DNA from: Chloroflexi bacterium OLB15
GTDB lineage: Bacteria > Chloroflexota > Anaerolineae > Aggregatilineales > Phototrophicaceae
Reading direction: 5' to 3'
Length of the DNA stretch: 64,000 nt
Assembly (NCBI GenBank): GCA_001567085.1
Contig: LMZS01000028.1
Span: forward strand, 1 to 64,000
The notes under the pieces were generated by a model. That model searched no databases. It saw only the letters and a program-made list of their open reading frames with translations, and was not told the origin of the DNA. Position numbers and translations under genes: made by a program. This document shows, piece by piece, positions 1-11,800 of the stretch (position 1 is its first letter; every line of letters begins with the position of its first letter).

Positions 1-1416
1 CCTGCGGTTGATTTTTCCGAATGGTATAACGAAGTCGTATATCGCGCTGATCTGGCTGATCATTCGCCGGTACGCGGCTGCGTAATCATCAAACCGTATG
101 GCTATGAGCTGTGGGATAACCTCAAAGGGCAACTGGATCGCCGTTTTAAGGCGACAGGACACCAGAACGCCTATTTTCCGCTGTTCATTCCCAAGAGTTA
201 TCTGGAGCGCGAAGCCGAGCACGTTGAAGGCTTCAGCCCTGAACTTGCCGTCGTGACCATTGGCGGGGGCAAAGAGCTGGAAGAGCCGCTGGTAGTACGC
301 CCCACCTCTGAAACCATCATTGGCGAAGCGATGTCGAAGTGGATTCAATCCTACCGCGACCTGCCGCTGCTGTTGAATCAGTGGGCGAATGTCGTGCGCT
401 GGGAAATGCGTACCCGCCCCTTCTTGCGAACGGCAGAATTTCTGTGGCAGGAAGGCCATACTGCCCACGCCACTGAGGCTGAAGCTGAAGCTGAAACCCT
501 GCAAATGCTGGATGTGTACGCCGATGTTGTCGTTAATGAAGCGGCGATCCCGGTGATACGCGGGCTGAAGCATGAAACTGAGAAATTTGCCGGAGCGCTG
601 CGTACCTACACGATTGAAGCGATGATGGGCGATAAGCGCGCGCTGCAAAGCGGAACCAGCCACAATCTGGGGCAGAACTTTGCTAAGGCGTTCAACATGC
701 AATATCTGGACAAGAACAACCAGCTTCAATACTGCTGGACGACCTCATGGGGTTTAAGCTGGCGGGTGATCGGCGGGATTGTGATGACGCATGGCGATGA
801 GAAGGGCTTGAAACTGCCGCCCCGCCTTGCGCCCTATCAAGCGGTGATCGTGCCCATCTACAAGAATGACGATGAGCGCGTCACGGTGATGGATGCGGTT
901 GAAACATTGAAGAAAGCGCTGATCGCGGCGGATGTGCGCGTGCATGTAGATGCGCGTGACTATCAACCCGGCTTCAAATTTAACGACTGGGAAATGCGCG
1001 GCGTGCCGGTTCGCCTTGAACTTGGGCCGCGCGATGTGCAGAACGGCACAGTAGTAGCGGCGCGACGTGATATTCCCGGCAAGGAAGGCAAACGCTTCCT
1101 TCAGCAGGCGGGGATTGTTGAGCAGGTCAAGGCGCTGCTGGATGAGATTCAAGCGAGTATGCTGGCGCAGGCAACGGCATTCCGTGATGCCAACATTTTC
1201 GATGTGCATTCGTATGATGAACTGCGCGACGTGGTTGAGGCAGGCGGATTTGCACGCGGCTGGTGGAACGGCAGCAATGAAGATATCGCCCGGATAAAGC
1301 AGGAAACCAGCGCCACCCACCGCTGCTACCCACTGGAGCAGCCCGGCGGTGAAGGAACGTGCTTGATCAGCGGCAAGCCTGCGAACAAGATCGCGATTTT
1401 CGCCAGAGCCTATTAG
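1..1416 (+). CDS. proS: Prolyl-tRNA synthetase, type 3 (5' end missing)
   Basis: Class II aminoacyl-tRNA synthetase that charges tRNA-Pro in the cytoplasm. The reading frame is open from base 1, so the start lies outside the window; the first in-frame ATG at 253 is internal. Visible family features are the N-terminal FSEWYNEVVYRADLAD segment, class II motif 2 around RPTSETIIGEAMSKW and WEMRTRPFLRTAEFLWQEGH, and the C-terminal anticodon-binding half (KNDDERVTVMDAVETLKKAL onward). The protein ends in ARAY; a C-terminal tyrosine is characteristic of the archaeal/eukaryotic-like type 3 enzyme, which lacks the bacterial editing insertion. About 471 residues are visible, close to the usual 470-500. 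An imperfect hairpin without a T-run follows at about 1436-1456. Confidence 0.97.
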   Translation, partial: PAVDFSEWYNEVVYRADLADHSPVRGCVIIKPYGYELWDNLKGQLDRRFKATGHQNAYFPLFIPKSYLEREAEHVEGFSPELAVVTIGGGKELEEPLVVRPTSETIIGEAMSKWIQSYRDLPLLLNQWANVVRWEMRTRPFLRTAEFLWQEGHTAHATEAEAEAETLQMLDVYADVVVNEAAIPVIRGLKHETEKFAGALRTYTIEAMMGDKRALQSGTSHNLGQNFAKAFNMQYLDKNNQLQYCWTTSWGLSWRVIGGIVMTHGDEKGLKLPPRLAPYQAVIVPIYKNDDERVTVMDAVETLKKALIAADVRVHVDARDYQPGFKFNDWEMRGVPVRLELGPRDVQNGTVVAARRDIPGKEGKRFLQQAGIVEQVKALLDEIQASMLAQATAFRDANIFDVHSYDELRDVVEAGGFARGWWNGSNEDIARIKQETSATHRCYPLEQPGGEGTCLISGKPANKIAIFARAY

Positions 1417-1881
1417 GCAACAGATACCCGATTCTTCGGTGGGAAACCCTCACCGGCTGCGCTTAGTGGGCGTGCAGAAGCGCGCCCCTACAGGCGTATT
1501 GAGCCAAAGCGCCGGCGTTAAACGTTAAAGTTACCCGGCAAGCGGCGCGAAAAGGCGGCGTTCAACGGGTTCAGATTTTAGGCAGTAGGGGAAAGCGCTC
1601 ATCAACGCCGATTCTTTTCGTTGGAAAGCATCAGGCCGAAAACTTTCGATTAATCTAACATATAATAGATTTTTGAATATATAATCCTCTAGTTGAGGTT
1701 GAACAGTTTTTTTGTGTTTGTTACAATTCGCACAAATAAGAGGTGTTTTCCAATAAATCGCGCCTTTTTTTACTTTCGTGTGATGCGACTACCAGGAAAA
1801 TACTGCACCCTAACACGGTGATGCACCACCACCACATGCGAAGCCGGTCGTGTGTGGCGATTGATGTTTTTAAGGTGAATA
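1417..1881. other. Intergenic region between proS and the NYN gene
   Basis: 465 bases with no convincing reading frame. It holds an imperfect hairpin after proS (about 1436-1456), a one-armed or degraded copy of the GCGCGCCCCT palindrome family (about 1468-1491), and an AT-rich stretch (about 1650-1750) with TATAAT-like hexamers that may contain the promoter of the next gene. I see no confident -35 box. Confidence 0.5.
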
Positions 1882-4011
1882 ATGGCGGCATACTTAATCG
1901 TTGACGTTGACGATTTATTAGAGCATTTTCAGCGTCGCAACATTACGGTAGATGTTCAAGAACTGGCAGTCGGTCTGCGCGGTGGCGCGGCACTGGCAGC
2001 GGGTTTGGTGAGCGCTGACCGGCTAAAAGCAGTCGCGGTGGCAAACTGGAAGTTACATAAGCCGCGCCGGGGCAGCCCAGACCCGCAGCAAATTTTCAAG
2101 TCTGCCGGTTATGAGGTGTTTGACGTACCGCGCCGTACCGCGCTGGTTGACGCCTTGATCATGCACTATTTCTCGTTTGACCCTGAACCCGTGAACGAGT
2201 TGATTCTAGCGACCACCAACCCTGATTTGGTGCCGCTGGTGCGCCGCGTGAAGATGACGCGCAGCGCGCGGATTCGCATGTGGGGTTCGGTGGACGTGCT
2301 TTCGGGGACGGAATTTGCCGATGAGGTGATTTTCCAGCCGCTGGAAACGCTGCTAGGCATCCAGCAGACCAAGAATGTGGCAGTTTACATTGACTTCGAG
2401 AATATCGCGATTAGCCTGAACGAACAGGGCTACACGGTCAACCTTGATCAACTGATTGACAGCTTCAAACGGCAGGCGCGGGTACATGGGCAGCCGGTGA
2501 AGTTTGCGGCGTATGCGCCCTGGGGGCAGCGCGGCAGCCTACCCCCCGTAGTAGATGGCAGTGGGCGCGAAGTTGCAGATGAATCACCCAGCAAGCTGAT
2601 GATGGCGAACATTGACCCGGTGTTCAATTTGCCGGGCAAGAACAGCGCCGACATGCGTATCGCCCGTGACGTGATCACCGACGCCAGCCATTCAGATGGC
2701 GCGGATGTCTTCATCGTCGCCAGTGGCGATCGCGATTTTAACGATGCGATCAACGCGCTGGTGGCACGCAACAAAACGGTGATTGTGTGGGCGGTGCGGG
2801 GGGCAACCAGCCGCCAGCTTGAGAATAATCCCGGCATCATCATCGAGTATGTTGAAGATTTCACCGACCTGCAAACCCACCAGCAGCTAAGCCTTGCCAC
2901 GCTGAACGATAACGGTGACATCGCCAACTTCACGCCGTCGCAGTGGTCAAGCGTGATCATCCAGTTTGACCGGGTAGCACAGGCGCTGAATACTGATGCC
3001 ATCGCCCGCAGTCGCCTGATTGACCAGCTTATCGAGATCAACGCGGTCATTTCAAGCGCGCGCGGCGAAGACCTGATCTCGCAGGCGCTATCTATGGGGC
3101 TGCTGTATGCCTCACCTGATGGCGCAACGCTGGGGATGGACGATAACCATCCGGTGGTAGAAAAAACGCGCTTGATCCGTGATCGCGTGGTGGTGCGGGT
3201 GATGAACACGCTGACGGTGCGCGATTGGGAATATGTGAATTACGGATTCCTGCTTAAAGGTCTGGCGATGGATCGCGATCTTGACCGGCCAGGCATGAAT
3301 TACAGCGACCAATGGCGATCTGACTGGATTGACTGCCTTGTGCGCGAGCATGTGCTGCTGCGCGAACTGGTACCCCATCGCCACAACCCCGACGATCTGG
3401 TGCCAGTGATCAAGCTGCGGCCTGATTATGTACTGCCGAATCAGCCGGAGTTTTCGATTGAGCCGGTCGTCGAAAACTGGCAAGGCATCGAACTGAGCGA
3501 ACTGGAGCGCATGGAGCCTGAAACCGCCGACATGGTGGCGCGGGTGATCGTGAGCGTGGAGCAATTCACCAGCTTCAGGGGTTACGCGTGGTGCCCGCTG
3601 GGCAGCCTGCATAAGCGCCTGCGCGCCTATGACCGGGGGATGAGCTTCCAACGGAGCGTGGAGTATCTGGTTGAGAATGGCGCCGCCGAAGTCAAAGAAT
3701 ATGCCAACCCGCAAAGCGATTTCCAGACCAAAGGGATTTCGCTGATCGCCCATTCGGAGATTTACCGCAAGATACTGGGCGAGCGCAACGCTTTTGTACG
3801 GGCGCTGCTGACTTTGTATGAGCGCAACGCGATCATCTCTGAGCAGAGCTTTAGCGCGCTAAACATTGACCTTCAGTTGGATATACCGCTGTGGTTTTCA
3901 ATCATGGAAACCGAGAATATTCTAAATCCAGTGCCAGGCAGAACTAACCAGTACAGCCTGTTCCGCACGCATCACACGGTAAGCCTGGTCGCAGACGGCA
4001 CGCGGGAGTAG
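1882..4011 (+). CDS. Tandem NYN-domain protein (LabA/DUF88-like)
   Basis: Predicted PIN-like (NYN) ribonuclease-family protein, 709 residues. There are two NYN-like units. The first (about 1-155) has a D8/D10/D11 cluster, but the usual GDxD strand is replaced by ATTNPDL, so it looks degenerate. The second (about 165-330) keeps the acidic set: D171 in YIDFENI, D257 in NSADMRIARDV, and D283/D285 in SGDRDF. The remaining 380 residues contain repeated helical segments that resemble winged-helix modules (about 350-410, 440-530 and 565-650), an arrangement seen in NYN proteins with nucleic-acid-binding C-termini. The substrate cannot be read from sequence. The gene stands alone, more than 450 bases from proS. 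Start ATG at 1882 is reasonable: AAGGTG lies just upstream. Confidence 0.8.
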   Translation: MAAYLIVDVDDLLEHFQRRNITVDVQELAVGLRGGAALAAGLVSADRLKAVAVANWKLHKPRRGSPDPQQIFKSAGYEVFDVPRRTALVDALIMHYFSFDPEPVNELILATTNPDLVPLVRRVKMTRSARIRMWGSVDVLSGTEFADEVIFQPLETLLGIQQTKNVAVYIDFENIAISLNEQGYTVNLDQLIDSFKRQARVHGQPVKFAAYAPWGQRGSLPPVVDGSGREVADESPSKLMMANIDPVFNLPGKNSADMRIARDVITDASHSDGADVFIVASGDRDFNDAINALVARNKTVIVWAVRGATSRQLENNPGIIIEYVEDFTDLQTHQQLSLATLNDNGDIANFTPSQWSSVIIQFDRVAQALNTDAIARSRLIDQLIEINAVISSARGEDLISQALSMGLLYASPDGATLGMDDNHPVVEKTRLIRDRVVVRVMNTLTVRDWEYVNYGFLLKGLAMDRDLDRPGMNYSDQWRSDWIDCLVREHVLLRELVPHRHNPDDLVPVIKLRPDYVLPNQPEFSIEPVVENWQGIELSELERMEPETADMVARVIVSVEQFTSFRGYAWCPLGSLHKRLRAYDRGMSFQRSVEYLVENGAAEVKEYANPQSDFQTKGISLIAHSEIYRKILGERNAFVRALLTLYERNAIISEQSFSALNIDLQLDIPLWFSIMETENILNPVPGRTNQYSLFRTHHTVSLVADGTRE

Positions 4012-4181
4012 GCGCGCCGTTCATCTTAGAACTTCAAACAGCATTTGGCGTTGGGGGCAGCACAGCCGTTAAATCGCAAAATTTCGCCGTTCGCGATCTG
4101 CGCGATATGGATGCTAACCCCCACCCTATCCCCTAAACCGTCACTCTGATACACTTATTTCATTCCTATTTGCGAGTTGAA

Positions 4182-4787
4182 ATGGCTGATTTTCCAGAAT
4201 TTGAAGCTTCTGCCTTCTGGCAGGAACCTGATTTCATCCTCACCGATCTGGTTTCGTTGATGGCAAACCGCATGAACGCGGAGCTTGGCATTACGCTGAT
4301 GGTGCGCGGCACGATCATGACTGGCACGCTGATCGGCGAGCGCGATTATCTGACGGCGGTGAGCAAGATGTTCAAGCGGATCACCCGTGACATGCTGGAA
4401 AAGCCAACTGAGGAAGATTTGCAGTCAATCGAAGAGGCTTTCGCCTTTGACGATCTGGCAGAAGATTTCTACCCGGCAGGCGAACCCGAACAAGCAGAAC
4501 TGCCCGATATTCTGCCGATGGAAGAACTTACAACACAGGAAGCGCCAGCGGGGCTGCCGCCGATTCGCTTTCTGCATCTGAAAGACCCGGTGATCGTTTC
4601 GCCCGGCTCTAGCATGGCTTTCCGAGACAGCGCCCTGCCGATTATGCGTATTCGCCTGAATCAGATTGAAGGCTGGATGCTGGGGCGGGTGATGATGATG
4701 ACCTCAGACGATTACCCCTCTTATGATGATGACGACGAAAACGAAGCGCCGTCTTCGCGTTATCCACGCGGTGGGTTTATTCAATAA
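4182..4787 (+). CDS. GvpU-like acidic protein
   Basis: About 201 residues from ATG 4182; an in-frame TTG at 4170 would add four. The N-terminal part (helix, then ELGITLMVRGTIMTGTLIGE) and the later IRFLHLKDPVIVSPGS and IRLNQIEGWMLGRV segments resemble, in order and spacing as I recall the family, gas vesicle accessory protein GvpU. A Glu/Asp-rich stretch separates the two conserved parts and the tail is a run of Asp/Glu. No gas vesicle structural gene (gvpA, gvpF/L, gvpN) is present in the window, so a role in flotation is not supported here. It precedes the YdcF-like gene on the same strand by about 67 bases. It may instead be an unrelated small beta-rich protein. Confidence 0.5.
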   Translation: MADFPEFEASAFWQEPDFILTDLVSLMANRMNAELGITLMVRGTIMTGTLIGERDYLTAVSKMFKRITRDMLEKPTEEDLQSIEEAFAFDDLAEDFYPAGEPEQAELPDILPMEELTTQEAPAGLPPIRFLHLKDPVIVSPGSSMAFRDSALPIMRIRLNQIEGWMLGRVMMMTSDDYPSYDDDDENEAPSSRYPRGGFIQ

Positions 4788-4854
4788 CCGCGCTGGTAAT
4801 ATTACCTGCATAATTTGTAAATCGAACCGAAAGCATAATGGATAATCTACGGCT

Positions 4855-5481
4855 ATGTCCAGAATCCTTCGCTCAAAAGCCGCGCGCATTTTTGGCATCA
4901 TGATATTGATCTGGCTGTTCGCCTGCGTGGTTATCGGCGGGGCGGTGCTGGTGTATGCAGGGCAGGATCAGGCGCAAGACGCTGATGCGATCATCGTGCT
5001 CGGTTCGGGTTTGCGGCGCGACAACCGGCCTGGCCCGGCGCTGGTACGGCGATCACGCCATGCTGCCGAACTTTATGCGCAAGGGCTGGCAGATACGATC
5101 ATTTGTACCGGCGGCTATACGGCAGGCCGCAACCGCAGCGAAGCTGATGGCTGCCGCGAAGTGCTGATGGAAAACGGCGTGCCAGAATCCGCTATTTTGC
5201 TGGAAGATCAGAGCCGCAGCACCGAAGAAAATGCGCTGTACACGCAAACGATCATGCTGGAACATGGCTTTGAGGATGCGATTCTGGTGAGCGACGGCTT
5301 TCATCTGCTGCGGGCACAGTGGATTTTCTCACAGGTAGGCATCTCCGTTTTCACCTCACCTGCCGATTCCCCTTCTACCATGACTCTGCTGATCAGCACC
5401 GCGCGAGAAGTGGCGGCGCTGCACTGGCAAGCAATTAAGACGATATTGAACCTGCCATTTACCTATGTGCCTGTGGTGTAG
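4855..5481 (+). CDS. YdcF/SanA-like DUF218 membrane protein
   Basis: 208 residues. An N-terminal membrane anchor (about 12-34, IMILIWLFACVVIGGAVLVY) is followed by a DUF218 domain: ADAIIVLGSGL (about 43-53), a Rossmann-like GLADTIICTGGYT segment, the ExxSRSTEENA motif (about 121-131) and DAILVSDGFHLLRAQ. DUF218 proteins such as SanA and YdcF are linked to envelope and vancomycin-sensitivity phenotypes, but the biochemical activity is unsettled. The domain is expected outside the membrane. A strong terminator follows at 5504-5547. Confidence 0.88.
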   Translation: MSRILRSKAARIFGIMILIWLFACVVIGGAVLVYAGQDQAQDADAIIVLGSGLRRDNRPGPALVRRSRHAAELYAQGLADTIICTGGYTAGRNRSEADGCREVLMENGVPESAILLEDQSRSTEENALYTQTIMLEHGFEDAILVSDGFHLLRAQWIFSQVGISVFTSPADSPSTMTLLISTAREVAALHWQAIKTILNLPFTYVPVV

Positions 5482-5503
5482 AAACAGCGTTAGAAGCGCC
5501 TTC

Positions 5504-5547
5504 ACCCCTCGCTCTATTCTTGATTAGATGGCGAGGGGTTTTTATTT
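5504..5547 (+). terminator. Rho-independent terminator after the YdcF-like gene
   Basis: Perfect 9-bp arms ACCCCTCGC (5504-5512) and GCGAGGGGT (5531-5539), an 18-nt loop, then a T5 run and TATTT. The rest of the gap to the next gene (5548-5814) has no reading frame I would support. A TATAAT hexamer at 5773-5778 is a possible -10 for the macroglobulin gene. Confidence 0.85.
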
Positions 5548-5814
5548 GTAGGGCGAAATTCGTGGATAAAGGCCGTCCAAGAGCCTCACTCTGATTGTGC
5601 CCCTTCCACAGCGCGGCGTAAGCTGGGGGCAATTAAAGAGGATGGGAATTGGCCGAAGGGCTGGCTAACATCCCGATACACATCTCCGGTTTTGATCTGC
5701 GTAGCCCAAGCGTTGGTTTGGCGATGTGCTGCGATAGGGGCGTGGTGCGCTAATGGGGTTAGATTTCCGGCATATAATTTACAAATAGATTACATTTCAA
5801 GACGGGAAAAGCTT

Positions 5815-8800
5815 ATGCGTAGATTATCTCTAGTTACCCTGCTAATTGTGCTGTGTTTGACCACCTCACTGGCACTTGGGCAAGAAGCAACCCCTGAGGT
5901 CGTTTCTGATCCTGAAGCCGTGCCGGTACTGGAGATCGCAGATACGCTGCCGGAAGATGGCGCGTTTGACATCAATACCGATGCCGAGATCATCGTGATC
6001 TTCAACCGCCCGGTGGTGCCACTAGGCACGATTGAAGACAACGCTAATTTGCCGAACCCGCTGCAATTTTCACCCTCGGTTGAAGGCAGCGGCGAGTGGC
6101 TGAACACCTCGATCTACACATTCCAACCTGCTGGCGCGCTGGCGGGCGGCACCGATTACACGGTGACGGTTGATCCGGCGCTGCAAGCGATAGATGGCGC
6201 ACAACTAACGCCGCCAAACAGCTTCACGTTCACCACTACTGCGCCGATGGTGGCAGCGGTTAGCCCCGCCGATCTGGATACAGGCGTGGAACTGGGGCGC
6301 AGCGTGCAGGTGACATTCAATATGCCGGTGGATCAGTCCAGCGCAGAGAGAGCGTTCAGCCTTGCAGCCGATACAGAGGACGGCAGCGCGCGGGTGGATG
6401 GCACGTTTGAATGGTCAGAAGACAGCACTGGCTTCCGATTTGTTCCCGAAAGCGGCCTACTGCTAGAACAGGTATATACCGCCAGTATCACCGGGGGCAG
6501 CGTCACCTCAGCAGGCGGTGGCGCGGCAATGGCAAACGATGCGAAATGGTCATTTGAAACGGTGCCGAACCCGGCGATTTTGAGCACCTACCCAGTAGAT
6601 GGCGTCGAGAATTTTCAGGAATTTTACTCCGGTTTTTCCATTCGCTTTGCTTCGCCCATGAATATCGAAACGCTGGCAGACCGGATCACGATTGAGCCAG
6701 AGCCGTTCCGCGAATACGACGCATATTATGGGGACTGGGATAACAGCTATACGCTGGCTTTCCCGATGGAGCCAAGCACCGCCTATACAATCACGATTGC
6801 GCCGGGCATGGAAGATATTTACGGCAACGTGATTGAAAACGGGATGACGATCACGTTTAGCACCGGGCCGTATCTGCCGGAAATGCAGCTGCAAGTGCCG
6901 GGGCCGAGCGGCTTTTACAATGCTTATAACGAAGCCTCAGAGCTTTTCACCACTTCGCGCAATATCAGTTCGCTGCAGCTTGCGCTGTACGGGCTGACGC
7001 TGGAAGAAGCCTCACCGTTCTTTGAATCCGAATATTATGACGGCATCAGCACGCTTGATCTGGACGCAAGCTCGCTGCTGCGGCGATGGTCAGTAGATTT
7101 GAGCGAGGTGCCAGAAAATGCGCTGCGCTATGAACTGCTGACTTTAGGCGGGGCTTCAGATACGGCGGACTGCCCGACTGCCCCGCCAACGCGCCTGAAG
7201 GTGGGCGATGTGGCGGTGGTGATCAGCGATCCTGACCCGGTACGCGCACGCACCGCGCCCGTAGACGGCGATATTGTTGATTTGCTGTATCTGGATTACC
7301 GCTTACCGATTGTAGGTGGGCCGATTTGCGCGAATAACATGCTGTGGTGGGAAGTGGCGCTGCGCGACGAACGCACGGCATGGGTAGCCGAAGGCATAAC
7401 TGAGGAATATTTCCTTGATCTGGCGCTGGAAGGCGCTGGCGAAGCGCAGCCCACCGAACCCTTTGCTACTGAAAGCGGCGCGCTGCTGCCGGGTCTTTAT
7501 GTGCTGGAAGCGGCGGCACCAGAAACGGCAGCGGCTGGATACCTGCCACAGCGCCATTTATTGATTGTAGGCACCGCCAATATCGTGCTGTACACCAGCA
7601 AGGATGCGGCGACGGTGTGGGCGACTGATGTGCAAAGCGGGGAAACGCTGGCAGGCGTGCCGATCACTTTTTATGACGCAAGCGGGGCAATTGGCAGCGG
7701 CGTGACTGACGCCGAAGGACGGCTGACGATTGAAACTCCTCCTGCTGATAACGCCTTTTCACCGCGATATGCCGTGCTTGACGATGGCGCGAATTACGGC
7801 ATCGGTTTCAACCGCTGGACGGACGGCATTGACCCATACTATTTTGGCGTAAGCCTAACCTACCAGCCTGCCGATTACACGGCATATCTGTATACAGACC
7901 GCCCGATTTATCGCCCCGGACAACCTGTCTATTTCCGGGGGATTTTGCGGGCGCAAGATGATGTGCAGTATTTCCCGCCGGATATGACCGAAGCCAATAT
8001 CGCGATTTACAACGAATCAGGCGAGATCATCCATAACGATACCCTGCCGATCAGCGAATTTGGCTCATTCAGCGGACAATTTGATCTGAGCGATGATGCT
8101 TCTCTGGGGTATTACCGAATCGTCGTACAGCTTCCCGAAAATGAGCTGGATCAGTGGTCAAACCCGGCGGTCACTTTCGGCGTGGCGGAATACCGCGCGC
8201 CGGAATATCAGGTTACGGTGACGCCAGACGCAGCCGAAGTTGCACAGGGCGACACGATTAACGTGACGATTGAAGGGCGCTATTTCTTCGGCGGCGCGGT
8301 GAGCGGCGGAAGCGTGGCATATAACGTAGTGTCACAGCCCTACTATTTCCAATTTGAGGGCAACGGCAGCTACAGCTTTGAGGACATCAACAGCGACGCG
8401 GGCGCGAGCGAAATTTACTATGATCCAACCAGCGCCATTTTCAGCGGCGAAGGCACGCTGGATGATCAGGGGCGGCTGGAGATTGAAATTCCGGCGACGC
8501 TGGAAGATGCCCTGCAAAGCGCGACCTTCACAATTGAAGCGACGGTGAGCGACGAAAGTGGGCTTGCAGTTTCAGGGCGCACAGAAGTGATCGTGCATAA
8601 GGGCGAGATTTACGTTGGCGTTCAGCCCGAAAACTATGTGAGCAACGCGGGCAGCGAAACTGCGGTCAACTTTATCGCCGTAGACTGGGACAGCCAGCCT
8701 ATCGCCAACCAGACGCTGGAAGTGGAAGTTGTGGAGCGCCGTTGGTCAAGCGTGCAAGAGCAAGACGAAGCCGGGCGCACAGTCTGGACGTATGAGGTTG

Positions 8801-11800
8801 AAGAAATTCCGGTCACCACTGGCGAAGTGACCACCGACGAAAACGGATTGGCACAATTCACATTCACGCCAGCAAACGGCGGCACGTTCAAGGTGCGGGC
8901 GGCGGCACGCGATGATCGCGGCAGCGTATCCGCATCGGCGGCTTACGTGTGGGTGAGCGATACCGAATACGTGGTCTGGCGGCAGCAGAACAGCAACCGT
9001 ATTGACCTGATTTCAGACCAGAGCAGCTATGAGATTGGCGATACGGCTGAGATTTTGATCACTTCACCCTTCCAAGGGACAAGCGAGGCGCTGGTCGTGG
9101 TGCAGCGCGGCGACGTGCTGCAAACCGAGCGGATCACCATGGACAGCAACTCGTATGTGTATGAACTGCCGATCACCGAGGACTTTGCGCCAAACGTGTT
9201 TGTAGGCGTGTTCATTGTACACGGCGTGGATGAAGGCAACCCGGTAAGCGGCTTCCGCGTCGGCTTGATCGAGCTGGCGGTTGAACGTGACCGCAAAGAA
9301 ATAACGATGGCGATCACGGCGGATAACGAACACCCCGGCCCCGGCGATACCGTGACCTATACGGTCAGTACGCACGACTATACGGGCGCGCCAGTACAGG
9401 CTGAAGTAGGCATCGGGGTGAGCGATCTGGCGACGCTGACAATTGCCAACCCGAACAGCGGCACGCTGATGGATTATTTCTACGGGCCGCAAATGCTGTC
9501 GGTGTTGCTATCGTCCCCGCTGACGATCAATACGGATCAGATTACGCAGACGATCATAGACACGATCAAGGGCGGCGGCGGCGGCTTTGGCGAAGGCGGC
9601 ATCTTCGATATTCGCGAGGAATTTGTGGATACGCCGTTCTGGAATCCGGCGATTGTGACGGGCGAGGATGGCACCGCGCAGTTCAGCGTAACGCTGCCGG
9701 ACAACCTGACCACATGGCGGGTGGACGCGCGCGCGGTGACTGAAGCGCCAGACGGCAATATGCTGGTCGGGCAGACGACATTTGACCTGATCAGCACGAA
9801 ACCCGTGTTGATCCGCCCGGTTACGCCGCGATTCTTCACTGCTGGCGACGAAGTGATGCTGGCGGCGATTGTGAATAACAACACCGATCAAGATTTGACG
9901 GTAGAAGTATCACTGGAAGCCGATGGCCTGAGCTTCGCGGATGCGGATACGCAGACGACGGAGATCACCGTTCCGGCAGGTGGGCGGCAGCGCGTAGAAT
10001 GGGAAATGCTGGCGGATCAAGCAGATGTGACCGCTGTTGATTTGACCTTCTATGCCAACGCCAATGACGGTGAATATACAGATGCCAGCAAGCCCCCCTT
10101 AGGACAGGGTGACGAGCGAGTGATCCCGATTTACCGCTTCGATGTGCCACAAACGACGGGAACAGCAGGGGCGATTCCGGCGGGCGAAAGCCGCACCGAA
10201 GGCATATCGCTGCCAACCGGCTACGATATTGTGAACGGATCGCTGGATATTCAATTAAATTCTTCGCTGGCTTCAGGGGCAATTGAGGCGCTGGATGTGC
10301 TGCACAATTACCCGCACCAGTGTGTTGAACAAACGGTGAGCCGCTTCCTGCCAAACATCATGACGGTGCGCGCCTTTGACGAACTTGGCTTAAATGATCC
10401 GGCGCTGGAAACACAGTTGAACACGGCTGTGAACGTGGGCATTCAAATGCTGGTGGCGCAGCAAAAAGTGAACGGCGGTTGGGGCTGGTTTGTACAGGAT
10501 CGCAGCGATTCGCTGGTGACAGCCTACGCGCTGATCGGGCTGGTTGAAGCGCAGGCGCGGGGCTTTACGGTGCCACAGGCTACGCTAGATGACGCGATCC
10601 GCTATGTGCACGGTTCGCTGATCAGCGTGAGCGAAAACACGCCGCGCTATAATTTGAATCGGCAAGCCTTCCTACTGTATGCGCTGATGCGGGCTGGCGC
10701 ACCTGAAGCTGCGCGCACAGCGAACGTGTATGAGTTCCGTTCACAGCTCGATTTGTACGCGCAGGGGCTGCTGGCGCAAACGCTGTACGGCATGGATGCG
10801 GGCGATCCGCGTATCGCCACCCTGATGAGCGATCTGGCAACACAGGCGATCACCAGCGCAACCGGCGTACACTGGGAAGAAGAAGCCAATGATCCGTTCA
10901 ACTGGAATACCAGCACGCGGTCAACGGCCATGATCCTTGAAGCATTCGTGCAGATTGAGCCAGAAAACGCGCTGGTGCCGAATATCGTGCGCTGGCTGAT
11001 GAGCGCGCGTACAGCGGATGCGTGGGAAACAACACAGGAAACCGCGTGGTCGGTGATGGCGTTAAGCGACTGGATGACGGCGAGTGACGAGCTGAACCCG
11101 AATTACAGCTACACCGTAACCATGCCGCAAACGGATACCACGCTGAGCGAAGGCGCGATCACTCCGGACGATGTGTTTGAAACTGAGCGCCTGCGGGTGG
11201 ACGTCTCTGACTTGCTGCGCGATCAGGTTAACGAAGTTGTGTTCAGCACAGCAGGCGACAGCGGCACGCTGTACTACAGCATGCATCTGAACGTGGAACT
11301 TCCGGTAAGCGAGGTTGAACCGGTGGATCGCGGGATCATCTTGCAGCGTGCCTACTACCTGCAAAACGCGGATGGCACACTTGCCAGCGAGACGCCGATT
11401 AACGAAGCGCAGGTAGGCGATAATGTACAGGTGCGCCTGACGATCATTGTGCCGAACAGCCTGAATTATGTGGTGATTGAAGACCCGATCCCGGCAGGTA
11501 CGGATGCGGTGAACCCTGATCTGGCGACCAGCCAGCAGATCGGCACGCGGCCTGAACTGGACTCAACGGATAACCCGCTGAGCATGGGCTGGGGCTGGTG
11601 GTGGTTCAGCAATATCGAGTTCCGCGATGAGGCGGTGGCGCTGTATGCCAGCTACCTGCCCGCAGGAACGTATGAGTTCGTGTACACGATTCGCGCGGGG
11701 CTGCCGGGGGTATTCAATGTAATTCCGGCAACCGGGCAAGAATTCTACTTCCCTGAGGTGTATGGCCGCAGCGCGGGAGATTTATTCACGATTACAGCCG

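Noticed and set aside
2448-3209. 253-codon minus-strand frame
   Set aside because: Antisense to the second NYN domain; Ser/Arg-rich shadow composition.
9568-9597. GGC-rich run as a microsatellite
   Set aside because: Encodes the Gly-rich flexible stretch of the macroglobulin in frame; no independent repeat.
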